NCBI RefSeq assembly: GCF_030271215.1
Contig: NZ_JASNGB010000001.1
Coordinates: forward strand, 1 to 64,000
Direction of reading: 5' to 3'
Length of the DNA: 64,000 nt
DNA from: Deinococcus rhizophilus
Lineage (GTDB): Bacteria; Deinococcota; Deinococci; Deinococcales; Deinococcaceae
Positions 25,401 to 33,579 of the stretch are shown one piece after another. Each line of letters starts with the position of its first letter. Positions within the stretch are counted from its first letter, which is position 1. The notes beneath the pieces were generated by a model, which was not told the origin of the DNA, made no database searches, and saw nothing but the letters and a program-made list of their open reading frames with translations. The position numbers were made by a program, and so were the translations under genes.

Positions 25401-28400
25401 CCCGCAGCTCGCGGACCTTGTCGGTCTGCTTCCTGAGGGCCGCCGTGGTCCGCTCAGCTGCCTGGTCGTCGGCTTCGTTGTAGGCCCGCTGGCGCTCGCG
25501 CTCCAGCAGCCCCAGGTCCACCGCGAACTGAGGGTCTTTCGGGCGCCCGGCGTACTGGTTCTCCAGATCCCGCTTGGAATCGGCGAACCGGGCATCCGCG
25601 ACCGCCCGTCGGGCCAGCCGGATTTTCTCGGCGTAGAGCTCTTCGAGCCGCAGCTCCTCCGCGAGGTTGCCCTCGACCCCCTTGAGGTCCAGACCCCGGA
25701 GACGCTCGATCTCCCCCAGGGCCAGCTCCGCGCCCTTGATGTCGGCCTGCCGGGCGGCCTCGGCCCCCTGAGCGAGGCGCTGGGCCAGCACCTTGTTGCG
25801 GGCCTCCTCCTTCTGGCGTGCTTCTTCAGCCTCGCGCTCGCGGGTCTGGCGCCCCTTTTCTTCCTCCTGCCGCACCGCTTTCTCGGCGGCCGCCACGGCC
25901 GCGACGCGGGTTTCCCGCAGCCTGGTCAGCCCTGCCTGGTACTCGGCTTCGTTGGCGTCGAGGGCCGCTTGATTCCCCACGTCCCCCCGGTCGGCCTTGA
26001 CCTTCTTCGTCAGCAGGATCGCGGCTTCCCGGTCGAACTGGGCCTGGGAATATTTCCGGGTCAGCTCCAGTTGTTTCTGGGCATTGCCTTCGGCGCGGGC
26101 GATTTCCCCGTCCTCCAGGGTCTTGAGTCGGTCCGCCGAGGCGCGGGCTTCCCGCTCCTTCCCGGCGGCGACCTCGGCGGCGAACTTCTTCTCCTCCTCG
26201 ACGCGGCTGCGCCCGGCCTGCTGGATGGCCTCGCGCTGCTCGCGCTGGGCGGTCTGGTTGGCGTCCTTCTCCTGCTGCCGGTTCTCGGCCTTGCGGCGGG
26301 CGACCTCGGCATCGACCTCTTCGGTCGTGAGGACCTTGGCATCTTCGCTCTGGCGGTAAGCCTCGGCCTCCGCGTCCTTCCCCTTCTTGATGGCGGCGTT
26401 CAGCGCGTAGTGGGCGCGGAGAATCGCGGGGGAAGTCCGCGCGATGATCGCTTCCTTCTGCTTGGCGGTCAGGCCCTCCTGGGCCAGTTCTTCTTTCTGG
26501 GTCCGCTCCAGGGTGGCCAGGGCCCGCTTGTAGCTCTCCTCCTTGCCCTTCTGAACCCCCTGCGCGATGGTCTGGAGGGCACGGGCACGGGCCTGCTCGC
26601 GGCGGGTGCGCTCGTCCCCGGCCTGGTCTTCCTCGCGGGCGAGCTTGTCGCGCTGCTGCCGGGCCTTTCCAGCCGCGTCCCCGGCGAGGTCGAGGAGGGC
26701 ACGGGCACGGTCGGTCTCGCCGTTCTTTTTGCGCTCTGCCTCCGCGGCCGTCCTCGCGGCCCGGCTGATGTTGTCCAGGCTCTTGACGTACTGGGCCGCG
26801 TTGTCGCTGAGCTTGAACTGGGAATCGGCGGTCGAGAGGCGGTCCTTCAGCCCGTCGAATTCCTTGCCGAACTGGCTGGCGGTGCGGGTCGATTTCCCGA
26901 GTTCGCCGCGCACCAGCTCCACGGCGGCGGCAGCGCGGGGACCGCTGTCCTCGAAGGCTTTCAGGGCCTCGCGGGCCGCGTTCCAGCCCCCGATATCCTT
27001 GGCCTTTTTGGTCGCCTCGATCCGGTCGAGGATGCGCTTGGCCTCGGCGAGCAGGGCCTCATCGGTCTTCGCGGTGCGCGGGGCATTGGAGACGCCGGGG
27101 CTGGCCGTAGATGTCCCTGCCCGCCCCGCGTAGGGGGAGGTGGGGGCCCGATAGACCGTGGCGCTCCGGGCGTCCGAACCGATGTCGCGCACCCGGGTGA
27201 TCCCGTCCGTGACCCCGTCGCTCTGGGTGCCCGGATTGTCGATCACCCGGACCACCCCGTTCTGATTGCCCGCGATCACGCCCGCGTGCATGCCGCTCCC
27301 GCGCGGGCTGTAGACGTTGCCGTTGCCGGTCTTGAAAATCACGAGGTCGCCGGGGCGGGCTTCGCTCAGGCTGACCTGCTCGTATCCGCTGGCCTTCGCG
27401 TTCTTCTCCAGGGTCGGAACCCAGGCGTTTTCCTTGGCGGTCCCGACGATCTTGCCGCCCAGGACGTTCATGATCTCGTAGGCCACGATGGCGCAGTCGG
27501 ACGCCACGCGCGGGTCCCGCTTGAACACGTCCGCCAGCCCGCTGATGAAGTCCAGCGTCCATTTGCCCGCCGCCTCCTGGCCCGCCCGCACCTGCCCCGG
27601 CATGAGCGGCCCCTGCCCGGCCAGGACGTTGGGGCCGCTGGCCGTCTGGCCTGACGTGGGCAGCCCCAGCGACTTCGCCAGCCGGTCGGAAGCCTCGGCA
27701 TTGCGGGCCAGGGCGTCCACCAGCATCTGCTGGTACTTCGGCATGTTGGCGGCGATCTCGCGCTGCTGCCCCAGGATGGCCCAGGGGGTCACCTGCTGTT
27801 TCAGCGCACCCGCCTTGATCAGCTCGGCCTGGAGTTCAGCGGGCTTGAACCTCTCGACGATGTTCTCCCAGCGCTGGACCCAGTTGTCCACCTCCAGCGC
27901 GAGGCCGTCCTTGATGCCCTGCCCGGCCCCGAAGAAGAACTTCAGGATCTTGGTCGTCGCGTCGTCGCCCGCCTCGATCTTGAGGGTGGCCTTGATCTCG
28001 CCGGGCGATTTCACGTTGTTCAGCTCGCGCACGAGCTCGGCGATCTTGTCGACGAGCGGCGTCGCCACCTCGTTCAGGAACTTCGTGAAGGTGGGCAGGA
28101 TGCCGCTCGCGTAGGCGATCTGGAGCTTCTCGGTGGCCCGCAGCCACTCCAGGGTCGCGCCCCGGGCATTGTCCATCTTCTCGGCGGCGCTGCGGGTCGC
28201 CTCTCCGGTCTGGTTGAGCAGTCGGGTGCGCTCGCGCAGGCCGTCGGCCCCCTTGTCGATCAGGAGGTTGATCATGCGGACTGCGTCGGAGCCGAACACG
28301 GTTTCCAGCGTCATGGCCCGCTGCTCGTCGCTCATCCCGGCGGTGGCGTCCGCCAGCTTGCCGATCACGGCCTCCATCCCGATGAACTGGCCCTGGGCAT

Positions 28401-29856
28401 CGAACGCGCTGAACTTCAGCTTGTCCATCACCCGCGAGGCCGCCTCGGAGTTGGGCGTCAGGGCCATAAACATGGATTTGAGGCTGGTGCCCGCGTCCGA
28501 TGCGCTGAGCATGGCGTCGGTCCCGATGGAGAGCAGGGAGACGTACTCCCGAAAATCCAGCCCGAACGTCTTCGCCACGGCGCCGCCCGCCGCGATCCCG
28601 TCCTTCAGGTTGTCCATCCGGAGGGTCGTGTTGTTGACCGCCGCGGAGATGGTGTCGGCCACGCTGGGGAGCTGGGCCGCCTCCAGTTTGAATGCATTCA
28701 TCGCCCCGGCGCTGACCTGAGCCGCCTGCGCCAGGTCGCCCGTGGTGGCCCGCGCGAGGGTCATGCTGGCGATCAGGGCGCCGTCCAGCACCTGCGCGGC
28801 GCTCACGCCGCTGGACCCCAGTTCCTCGATCCCGGCAGCCGCCTGGGTCGCGCTGAACCCCAGCCCCTTGCCCATATTGAGGGCCGCGTCGTTCAGCCGG
28901 GCGAACTCCTCGGCATTGGCGCCCACGCTGACCTTCGCGGCGTCCATGATGGCCTCGAAGTTCATCGCGGTGCGCCCGGCGTTGACCGTCGCGGTCGCCA
29001 GGACGCCCACCCCGACGGCGGCCCCGGCGGTCGCGGCTCCCAGGAAGCCAGATGCCGCCGCCGCCCCGTTCACGGCCGTGGTCAGCGCGGTGGCCTGGGC
29101 GGCGGCGGCTCCCAGACTGGGGCTCATGGCCGCCGCCCCGTTCTGGAGTCCGGTGAGCAGGCGGGGCATGTTGGCCTGGAGGGCGTTGCTCACATTGCCC
29201 GATAAGCCCAGCGGGTTGACCCCACCCGCGAGGGTGTTGCGCTCACGGGCCAGCCGCTGCTGCATCTGGGCGAGCTGGGTGAGTTCTTTCGTGGTGAGGT
29301 CGGTCCGCCTACCGAGGGCGGCCATCCCCTCTTCCAGTTCCTTCACGGCCTGGCGATAGACCTGGGCCGCGCGGGCCTTGGCCTGCATGTCGGCTCCCAC
29401 CCCGGCCTGCTTGTCGTACTCGGCGCGGGCACGGGCATGGGCCAGACGCACCTGGTCGATCAGGTTCTGGCGCTCGCGCATGGCGGCGCGGACCGTTTGC
29501 TGGGCGTCACGCTCGGCCTGGGCTCCCATTCGGGCCGTGAGGGTCGCCTGTGCCCCCTGAGCCCGCAGGGAGGCCGTGAGCGCGTCAGAGGCGGCCTTCT
29601 GCGAGCGGGCCTCAGCGGCCTGCTGCCGGGCGGCGGCCACGGCCGCGTCGGACTGCGCCTTCATGACGCGGGCGTTCTCGCGGGCACTCGCCGCGACCCC
29701 CTTGAGCAAGTCGGTGCCCTGGGACTCCTTCTTCAGGTCGCGCATCAGGGTCCGGATGTTGCCGAGCTGATCGGCCATCAGCTTGAGGTTTTCCTCGCCG
29801 CTGGTTTTCCCGACGAGGTGGAGTTCGAGCTTGCGGCTGTCTTGCGTCATGGGCAC
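22429..29856 (-). CDS. Phage tail tape measure protein with NlpC/P60 domain
   Basis: 2475 aa, the longest gene in the window, which implies a long tail of roughly 350-400 nm if the usual 0.15 nm per residue holds. Residues about 290-590 match the TP901-type tape measure core (MNFEAIMDAAKVSVGANAEE, GIEELGSSGVSAAQVLDGAL). Residues about 785-890 form an NlpC/P60 cysteine peptidase with C788 (SDCAIVAYE), H857 (GMHAGVIAG) and N874 (VIDNP), which would cut peptidoglycan during DNA entry. Residues about 900-1400 are charged coiled coil. The C-terminal 600 residues hold hydrophobic segments and a Gly-rich stretch near the end. Confidence 0.95.
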   Translation of the reverse strand: MPMTQDSRKLELHLVGKTSGEENLKLMADQLGNIRTLMRDLKKESQGTDLLKGVAASARENARVMKAQSDAAVAAARQQAAEARSQKAASDALTASLRAQGAQATLTARMGAQAERDAQQTVRAAMRERQNLIDQVRLAHARARAEYDKQAGVGADMQAKARAAQVYRQAVKELEEGMAALGRRTDLTTKELTQLAQMQQRLARERNTLAGGVNPLGLSGNVSNALQANMPRLLTGLQNGAAAMSPSLGAAAAQATALTTAVNGAAAASGFLGAATAGAAVGVGVLATATVNAGRTAMNFEAIMDAAKVSVGANAEEFARLNDAALNMGKGLGFSATQAAAGIEELGSSGVSAAQVLDGALIASMTLARATTGDLAQAAQVSAGAMNAFKLEAAQLPSVADTISAAVNNTTLRMDNLKDGIAAGGAVAKTFGLDFREYVSLLSIGTDAMLSASDAGTSLKSMFMALTPNSEAASRVMDKLKFSAFDAQGQFIGMEAVIGKLADATAGMSDEQRAMTLETVFGSDAVRMINLLIDKGADGLRERTRLLNQTGEATRSAAEKMDNARGATLEWLRATEKLQIAYASGILPTFTKFLNEVATPLVDKIAELVRELNNVKSPGEIKATLKIEAGDDATTKILKFFFGAGQGIKDGLALEVDNWVQRWENIVERFKPAELQAELIKAGALKQQVTPWAILGQQREIAANMPKYQQMLVDALARNAEASDRLAKSLGLPTSGQTASGPNVLAGQGPLMPGQVRAGQEAAGKWTLDFISGLADVFKRDPRVASDCAIVAYEIMNVLGGKIVGTAKENAWVPTLEKNAKASGYEQVSLSEARPGDLVIFKTGNGNVYSPRGSGMHAGVIAGNQNGVVRVIDNPGTQSDGVTDGITRVRDIGSDARSATVYRAPTSPYAGRAGTSTASPGVSNAPRTAKTDEALLAEAKRILDRIEATKKAKDIGGWNAAREALKAFEDSGPRAAAAVELVRGELGKSTRTASQFGKEFDGLKDRLSTADSQFKLSDNAAQYVKSLDNISRAARTAAEAERKKNGETDRARALLDLAGDAAGKARQQRDKLAREEDQAGDERTRREQARARALQTIAQGVQKGKEESYKRALATLERTQKEELAQEGLTAKQKEAIIARTSPAILRAHYALNAAIKKGKDAEAEAYRQSEDAKVLTTEEVDAEVARRKAENRQQEKDANQTAQREQREAIQQAGRSRVEEEKKFAAEVAAGKEREARASADRLKTLEDGEIARAEGNAQKQLELTRKYSQAQFDREAAILLTKKVKADRGDVGNQAALDANEAEYQAGLTRLRETRVAAVAAAEKAVRQEEEKGRQTREREAEEARQKEEARNKVLAQRLAQGAEAARQADIKGAELALGEIERLRGLDLKGVEGNLAEELRLEELYAEKIRLARRAVADARFADSKRDLENQYAGRPKDPQFAVDLGLLERERQRAYNEADDQAAERTTAALRKQTDKVRELRDAYSELADGIRGKIAADSVDQGTLDAFREKIDEIDAAIARAGLTGNAYLVGARASAEALYQQGIDAMIASGAYGNLADSHDRAARAGQGYTVTLEDALEQIPLGTEATEQYVRVLEELAAEGKVAADVVQQVKQAIADRTAVWTLEAEAIERVVSEGMKSADELEALGDTEGAIGALYETLDDLYTRLENGEDVASAIQSVIDKLNGLGEALELNTEFNSFVVGLEGNLSDKIDQVTTKLADETLSKGLRARLQGYLAELRSELQQAYPTATGYTPGSEGYGTGGTGRGGLDAIIQAGDLQSRLEAETDPAALRGLMEDVGTFLASGVAESLPAATRKGLEDGVKGAQEYLDLLGTLTEDTVEDAVSRGARTATNPANRYGEFMERLGVGGDLRDLAEDEAALPSLIAGLEEAREKGQLTTQQLQWLKEAIEQINGEPLDLDTAEQQAADTLQDLIGLTTRLRQGAIGIQEFGAEALTALPRLERLAQAAEAAGRHDIAAGYRAWAAEVRELGGAALATAERAQALNGIRNGQQQLVGLVTLDRREFQAQYDAEIASLRDLQVQYPAYAAQIEKVIGKSKILKGLNLGHSFLNDAKLIVQGIGQIADVMGNDVLGYSMQEFAKGFESAQTAAVGIAKVMVNPADVGGWIQAITGVVGAIDGIGNALLNLSPKFRAWKAEMLEVAKLQKDALGLSTGGFTSPWQKALEQDAANREKQANAGFFKRLWWGLTGSAPEVMKTESAKLLAELQTIFATLGAGISGAFQNSMTNAFLKGDMASWAQDWSKSFDQEVGQLILKTMVDAALKEGAVAQDLAELTRAIQEQRYSDIPAIIERIKRNAGLAMEPIANIAPTLPGYGSQKDEAAGGAPDPANDRQRRELWYQYEREQDEAKKAELRRQLDGGVGGGSGGSTVVIGGAQAAPPDWGVLSASITRLTDRLALYDQAGQIHLAAAQLQREAAGIQAQAAGIIFQAAERLSVAGATPTPPRTVF

Positions 29857-29876
29857 CTCCCCACCGGGGGGACATG

Positions 29877-29899
29877 AAAAACCGCCCCGGTGGGGGCGG
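29877..29899 (-). terminator. Intrinsic terminator upstream of the tape measure
   Basis: CCGCCCC (29882-29888) pairs with GGGGCGG (29893-29899), followed on the minus strand by five T residues (29881-29877). It lies just 20 bp before the tape measure start, so it would limit read-through into that gene unless antitermination acts. Confidence 0.8.
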
Positions 29900-29925
29900 C
29901 AGCAGGGGTGAAGCGGGGCGCGGGG

Positions 29926-30345
29926 TCAGGTGAAGAGGACCACTCCCAGGGCTGCGAGAAACAGAATGGCCACCACCAGGATCAGCCGCTGAGTCAGCTG
30001 CCCCTGACGCCGGGCTTCCTCGGCAACCTCAGCCTGAGGCTCGTATAGTCGGTCATAGGCCGCGTTGTAATGGATGAAGCTCCCAATGAGCCCCACCAGC
30101 CACGCGATCCAGGGAGAGGCGATGAAAGCCAGGGCCACGGCTCCCAGCAGCCAGGCGATACCCGGCCCCATCTGGCGGATGAACATCAGGCCGCCACCAC
30201 TGATCAGCAGGTTGAGCAGGGCGCCTGCCAGGTAGTTAGGTCGCTCCCGTACGCGCCGCTCAGCCTCCAATTCGGTCCGGACCTTGAAGCGTTCGGCCTC
30301 CTCGGCGCGGATGCGGGCGCGGGTCGCTTCGTCGAGGTCGGTCAT
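29926..30345 (-). CDS. Membrane protein inserted between tail chaperone and tape measure
   Basis: 139 aa. Helical charged N-terminus (DEATRARIRAEEAERFKV), then three membrane segments: about 40-60 (LAGALLNLLISGGGLMF), 63-92 (GIAWLLGAVALAFIASPWIAW) and 120-138 (LILVVAILFLAALGVVLF). A possible own promoter, TAACCT, ends 6 nt before the ATG. Together with the secreted protein upstream it interrupts the usual chaperone-tape measure order. A superinfection-exclusion or lysogenic-conversion role is conceivable but unproven. Confidence 0.7.
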   Translation of the reverse strand: MTDLDEATRARIRAEEAERFKVRTELEAERRVRERPNYLAGALLNLLISGGGLMFIRQMGPGIAWLLGAVALAFIASPWIAWLVGLIGSFIHYNAAYDRLYEPQAEVAEEARRQGQLTQRLILVVAILFLAALGVVLFT

Positions 30346-30367
30346 GGACTCAGGTTACCCGGGGGAC

Positions 30368-30868
30368 TCAGGGCAGGGGCGCCAGCGTGGGCGCGAGCCG
30401 CAGGTGGGCGTCCAGCGTGGCGCTCAGCCCGTATTCGCCCAGCGGGATGGGGAGGGCCAGGGGTGCCGACCGGGGCACCCGGACCGTCACGTCGAACTCC
30501 ACGTTTCGCACGTCCACGTCCAGGCAACTGGCCAGGGCGGCCACGGGCACTTCCCCGGGCTTGGTGCCCTTGACGCCGCGGACCACCACGGGACGCGGCG
30601 AGGCGGTGAATTTCCGGAGGCGGTAGACGAGCTGATCCCCGTCCACCCCGAGGTTGTACATCTTGAAACAGAACACCGTGTTGCTGTCGTTCGGCTTCTG
30701 CCCCAGGGTCAGGAAGGCGTCGGTGATGGGGGCGTTTTTCCGCAGCACCACGCCGTAGGTGTAGTTGGCGTCCCGGCCGACGAAGGCGCCTTCCCCGTCC
30801 GGCGTCAGCGGAACGGCAAGGGCGGTCGGGACCAGGGCGAGGAGGCCGGTCAGCAGCAGGCGTCGCAT
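30368..30868 (-). CDS. Secreted protein, moron candidate
   Basis: 166 aa from the ATG at 30868, chosen because it begins a clean signal peptide (MRRLLLTGLLALVPTALA). The mature part is beta-rich with two cysteines (TVFCFKMYN, ALASCLDVDV) and repeated strands ending in LRLAPTLAPLP. TATGCT sits 7 nt before the start, a possible leaderless promoter. Not recognised; not a usual virion component. Confidence 0.68.
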   Translation of the reverse strand: MRRLLLTGLLALVPTALAVPLTPDGEGAFVGRDANYTYGVVLRKNAPITDAFLTLGQKPNDSNTVFCFKMYNLGVDGDQLVYRLRKFTASPRPVVVRGVKGTKPGEVPVAALASCLDVDVRNVEFDVTVRVPRSAPLALPIPLGEYGLSATLDAHLRLAPTLAPLP

Positions 30869-30921
30869 GGGCCGCAGCATAGGCGTCCGTCCCGCAGGGC
30901 GTGGCCGCATGTGAGTGCCCG

Positions 30922-31179
30922 CTACCCGATCTTGTGCCCGCCCCCCCGCCGCCGCGCCCTCTCCTCGTCCTCGGCCCGCTTCTGATTCGCGGCCTTCTGA
31001 TCGTCCAGCGAGTCCTCAAAGATGTTCTTCCGGACCTCGTAGGCAGCCTTGTCCAGGAACAGCGCCCGCAGCATCCCCTGCGTGGCCACGTCCGAGTGCA
31101 TGATCTCCAGCACGGACCCGTAGCCCGCCTCAGCCATCTGCGCGTAGAGGCGCAACTGCCTCAGCTGGCGCTCGGCGCT
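30922..31179 (-). CDS. Tail assembly chaperone, gpT-like part made by -1 frameshift
   Basis: After slippage at 31179-31185 translation continues in this frame for 85 residues, giving a 248-residue fusion with the upstream product. The added part begins SAERQLRQLRLYAQMAEAG and ends in a basic GGGHKIG tail. It has no good start of its own; a TTG at 31155 lacks a ribosome binding site. As in lambda G/GT, the long form would bind both the tape measure and the tail tube during assembly. Confidence 0.8.
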   Translation of the reverse strand, partial: SAERQLRQLRLYAQMAEAGYGSVLEIMHSDVATQGMLRALFLDKAAYEVRKNIFEDSLDDQKAANQKRAEDEERARRRGGGHKIG

Positions 31180-31667
31180 TTTCCCTCTGTCCGCACCCCG
31201 CCGAAATTCACGATGGCGGTGTACAGGGGCCGCTCCATCTTGCCCAGAGCGCCCTGCACGTCGGCATACCGGGGGTCGACCATCCCGGCGATCAGCACGC
31301 TGACCCTCCCGCCGCGCCGAGCGAGGTAGGTACGCTCCAGTTCTCCCTCCCGGCTGAGTTCGGGCGGCTGGTAGCTGGGTTTGCCCTGCCGGTCCTTCGG
31401 ACGGGCGGCGTCGAACTTCTTGCGGTCCTCCTGGGCGGCGCGGAGCTTCTCCTCCGCGTGCACCTCCAGGTCATGAGCGGCGAAGGCCAGCAACAGCCCG
31501 TCCTGCTCCACCTGCTCGGGGTCGATGCGCCCGATCACGAAGGGGAACCAGGCGTCGGGGTCGGGGGCGTCCGGCGCTGGGGGCGTGTCCCGGCTCTCCC
31601 CGGTGTCGGCGTTGATGTAGACGGTTCTCTGGTTGCGGGCGCGGAGGCGCTCGGCGATGTCTGTCAT
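31161..31667 (-). CDS. Tail assembly chaperone, gpG-like
   Basis: 168 aa. Lies between the tail-tube gene and the tape measure, where siphophages place the frameshifted chaperone pair. The middle is rich in charged helices (EVHAEEKLRAAQEDRKKFD); the last 40 residues are strand-like (RVSVLIAGMVDPRYAD). Codons Gly-Lys just before the end form the slippery heptamer GGGAAAA in the correct phase. Confidence 0.82.
   Translation of the reverse strand: MTDIAERLRARNQRTVYINADTGESRDTPPAPDAPDPDAWFPFVIGRIDPEQVEQDGLLLAFAAHDLEVHAEEKLRAAQEDRKKFDAARPKDRQGKPSYQPPELSREGELERTYLARRGGRVSVLIAGMVDPRYADVQGALGKMERPLYTAIVNFGGVRTEGKAPSAS
31179..31185 (-). promoter_or_regulatory. Programmed -1 ribosomal frameshift site GGGAAAA
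   Basis: On the minus strand the heptamer reads G GGA AAA in the zero frame, the X-XXY-YYZ form. It stands 15 nt before the zero-frame stop, and the downstream chaperone frame is exactly -1. Lambda uses the near-identical GGGAAAG at the same place. Confidence 0.85.
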
Positions 31668-31697
31668 GGATTCCTGCCTGTTGGATGGCCGACGACG

Positions 31698-31769
31698 GCC
31701 CGCGAGGCGTCGTCGATGAGCACCCCGCCTGCCCCTGGATCAGCGGGCAGCAGGCGGGGTGTCGCGGGC
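31698..31769 (-). terminator. Long nested stem-loop after the tail tube gene
   Basis: Inner stem of 12 perfect pairs, CACCCCGCCTGC (31721-31732) with GCAGGCGGGGTG (31750-31761), inside an outer 8-bp stem GCCCGCGA (31698-31705) with TCGCGGGC (31762-31769). No T-run. It lies between the abundant tail-tube gene and the chaperones, so partial termination or mRNA protection is likely. Confidence 0.6.
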
Positions 31770-31781
31770 TCAGGGTCAGGT

Positions 31782-32789
31782 TCAGGCGGCGTAGTCGCCT
31801 TCGAGTTCCACCGTGAACGGCTTGGCGGCCGAGTTGGGGATCACGGCCCGCAGGGTGACCGCCGTGGTGACCGGGCCGTCGCTGATGGGGGCATCGGCCT
31901 CCACGTACTGGGCGGTCGGCATGTTCACCGTGATGCGCACGCCCCCGGCTGCTGGGTTGCCCTGGATCAGGTCAAAGCGCAGCGGCACCAGCGTGCTGGC
32001 GTCGCGCAGCTGGAGCAGCTCGGGACGCCCTCCCGTGAAGGAGGTGGCCACCTCGATGTTGACCTTGCCGGTGCCGGGGCGGAAGCTCTTGGTGGAGTTC
32101 CCGCTGCGGGCGCCGGGGTCGATAGGCCGGTTGAAGGTCAGGGTGACGCCACCCTCGACCGCCTCCTCCACCCCGTTCACATCCAGGCGGAAGGCCCCGC
32201 GCTCGAAAGCCCCCTCGAAGTCGGGCACGGCCACGGCGGGCACCGTGAAGCCCGCCTCGTTGGCGTAGTGGACCTCGTAGTCCCCCGCGTGGAAGCTGAG
32301 CACGGCGGTGACCAGGCCGGTGTCCTCGGGCACCGTGGCGACCACCAGGTAGAACTGGCCGTTGGTGATCTTCACGTACCCGATGGTGGGCACGTACCAG
32401 TAGCCGGAGAACGCCTGGGCGGGGTAGTGCGCGGCCCACTGGCGGTTGCTCAGCGGGGTGATGGTGCGCACGCCCGCCGCCTCGGCGCCGTCGCCGTACA
32501 TCATCCGCAGCACGGCGGCCAGGGTGGGGGCGTCGAGTTCGACCGTGACCGTGCGGCTGTTGTAGCTGCCGGTGGCCGACTGTCCGGCGGGCTCGAAGAC
32601 CGTGCCGTTGAAGAAGCGGGGCATGATCGTGTCCTGGTCGGGCAGGTAGCCGGTGCCGGTCGTCTCGCGCATGACCAGGGTGGGCTCGACGAACACGCCG
32701 GGCTCGGCCTGGGGGGCGATGGCGAAGAAGCCGCTGTTGTGGTCAGGGCTGACGGCCTGCCAGGGGGTGAACGCGGGGGGGAGCGTCAT
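31782..32789 (-). CDS. Major tail (tube) protein
   Basis: 335 aa, mostly beta-strand with a long loop region. Position is right: after the tail completion protein and before the chaperones. Segments such as TVTVELDAPTLAAVLRMMYG and FRPGTGKVNIEVATSF fit tail-tube folds. The C-terminal part (about 245-335) could be an extra Ig-like decoration. Strongly expected to be abundant, in keeping with the large hairpin that follows. Starts in an ATGA overlap with the preceding gene. Confidence 0.75.
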   Translation of the reverse strand: MTLPPAFTPWQAVSPDHNSGFFAIAPQAEPGVFVEPTLVMRETTGTGYLPDQDTIMPRFFNGTVFEPAGQSATGSYNSRTVTVELDAPTLAAVLRMMYGDGAEAAGVRTITPLSNRQWAAHYPAQAFSGYWYVPTIGYVKITNGQFYLVVATVPEDTGLVTAVLSFHAGDYEVHYANEAGFTVPAVAVPDFEGAFERGAFRLDVNGVEEAVEGGVTLTFNRPIDPGARSGNSTKSFRPGTGKVNIEVATSFTGGRPELLQLRDASTLVPLRFDLIQGNPAAGGVRITVNMPTAQYVEADAPISDGPVTTAVTLRAVIPNSAAKPFTVELEGDYAA

Positions 32790-33079
32790 TCGGTGCCTCC
32801 GTCAGGCGTGGGGGTGGAGGTGTCGGTCGCGGGGGCGTCGGCCGACCCGCCGTCCTCCTGGGGCTGCTGGGCGTTGTACTTCGCGGCGGTGGTGCGCCGG
32901 AAGGTCCCGTGCGCCTCGATGCGCCCGGCCTGCTCGGCGGTGTCGACCCGCAGGATCTGGCCGGGCGTCACGCGGGCGATGGGCTCGCCGTCGGCCCCGA
33001 ACAGGCTGCCCGTCTGGGTGCCCTCGTACTCGTAGTAGGCCGGGAGGGTGTACTCCGGGGCCTTCTTGCCTTTGGTCAT
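32786..33079 (-). CDS. Small tail/connector protein
   Basis: 97 aa from the ATG at 33079; the longer frame upstream is a shadow. Residues 1-60 look like an SH3-type barrel (VTPGQILRVDTAEQAGRIE); the last 30 residues are a disordered Asp/Pro/Thr-rich tail. Overlaps both neighbours by 4 nt. No family recognised. Confidence 0.68.
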   Translation of the reverse strand: MTKGKKAPEYTLPAYYEYEGTQTGSLFGADGEPIARVTPGQILRVDTAEQAGRIEAHGTFRRTTAAKYNAQQPQEDGGSADAPATDTSTPTPDGGTE

Positions 33080-33579
33080 GGGGACTCCTTCAGCTCGACT
33101 CTCAGGTCGAGCACGAGGTCGAAGTTGGTGGTGAGGGTCAGCACGGCGGGCTTCTGGAGTTCGGCGGGGGCGTCGTTGATGAACAGGTCCGAGGCCAGGT
33201 CGCCCATCCCGGCGAACGTCACGCCGGGGGTGGGGTAGGACGCGAACACCTGCCCGGCACGCTCCAGCACCGCGCCGATCAGGGCCGCCTCGTCCACCCC
33301 GTCGCCGGGGTTGTCGCCCAGCGGGAAATGGAGGCTGACGTAGCCCTGCAGCACTCGCCTGATCAGGTGCCCGGCCACCTTGGGCTGAGCCCCTGGCGGC
33401 ACAACCGCGCTGACCGCGAACTCGCTCGCCCCCGGAACGATCTGCGCGGCGAGGAGAGGACGGGGGGCCATGTCCAGCAGGCCGGGGCGGGTGCCGTCGC
33501 GCCCCAGGGTGACCTTGAGGGCGTGGTAGAGCACCCGCAGGGCCGGGCGGGGGTCGGCCACGGTGAGGGTTGTGGTCAC
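33076..33579 (-). CDS. Tail completion/terminator-like protein
   Basis: 167 aa from a GTG at 33579 in a GTGA overlap; an upstream GTG at 33600 would overlap more. Alpha/beta layout with an N-terminal helix (PALRVLYHALKVTLG) and C-terminal strands (AVLTLTTNFDLVLDLRVEL). Position just before the tail tube is that of the gpU-type tail terminator. Assignment is by position and fold-like pattern. Confidence 0.62.
   Translation of the reverse strand: MTTTLTVADPRPALRVLYHALKVTLGRDGTRPGLLDMAPRPLLAAQIVPGASEFAVSAVVPPGAQPKVAGHLIRRVLQGYVSLHFPLGDNPGDGVDEAALIGAVLERAGQVFASYPTPGVTFAGMGDLASDLFINDAPAELQKPAVLTLTTNFDLVLDLRVELKESP

Noticed and set aside
22558..27654. 1698-codon plus-strand open frame opposite the tape measure
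   Set aside because: It is the mirror of GC-rich coding DNA. Its translation is Leu/Gly/Arg/Gln-rich without domains, while the minus frame has clear tape measure and NlpC/P60 motifs.
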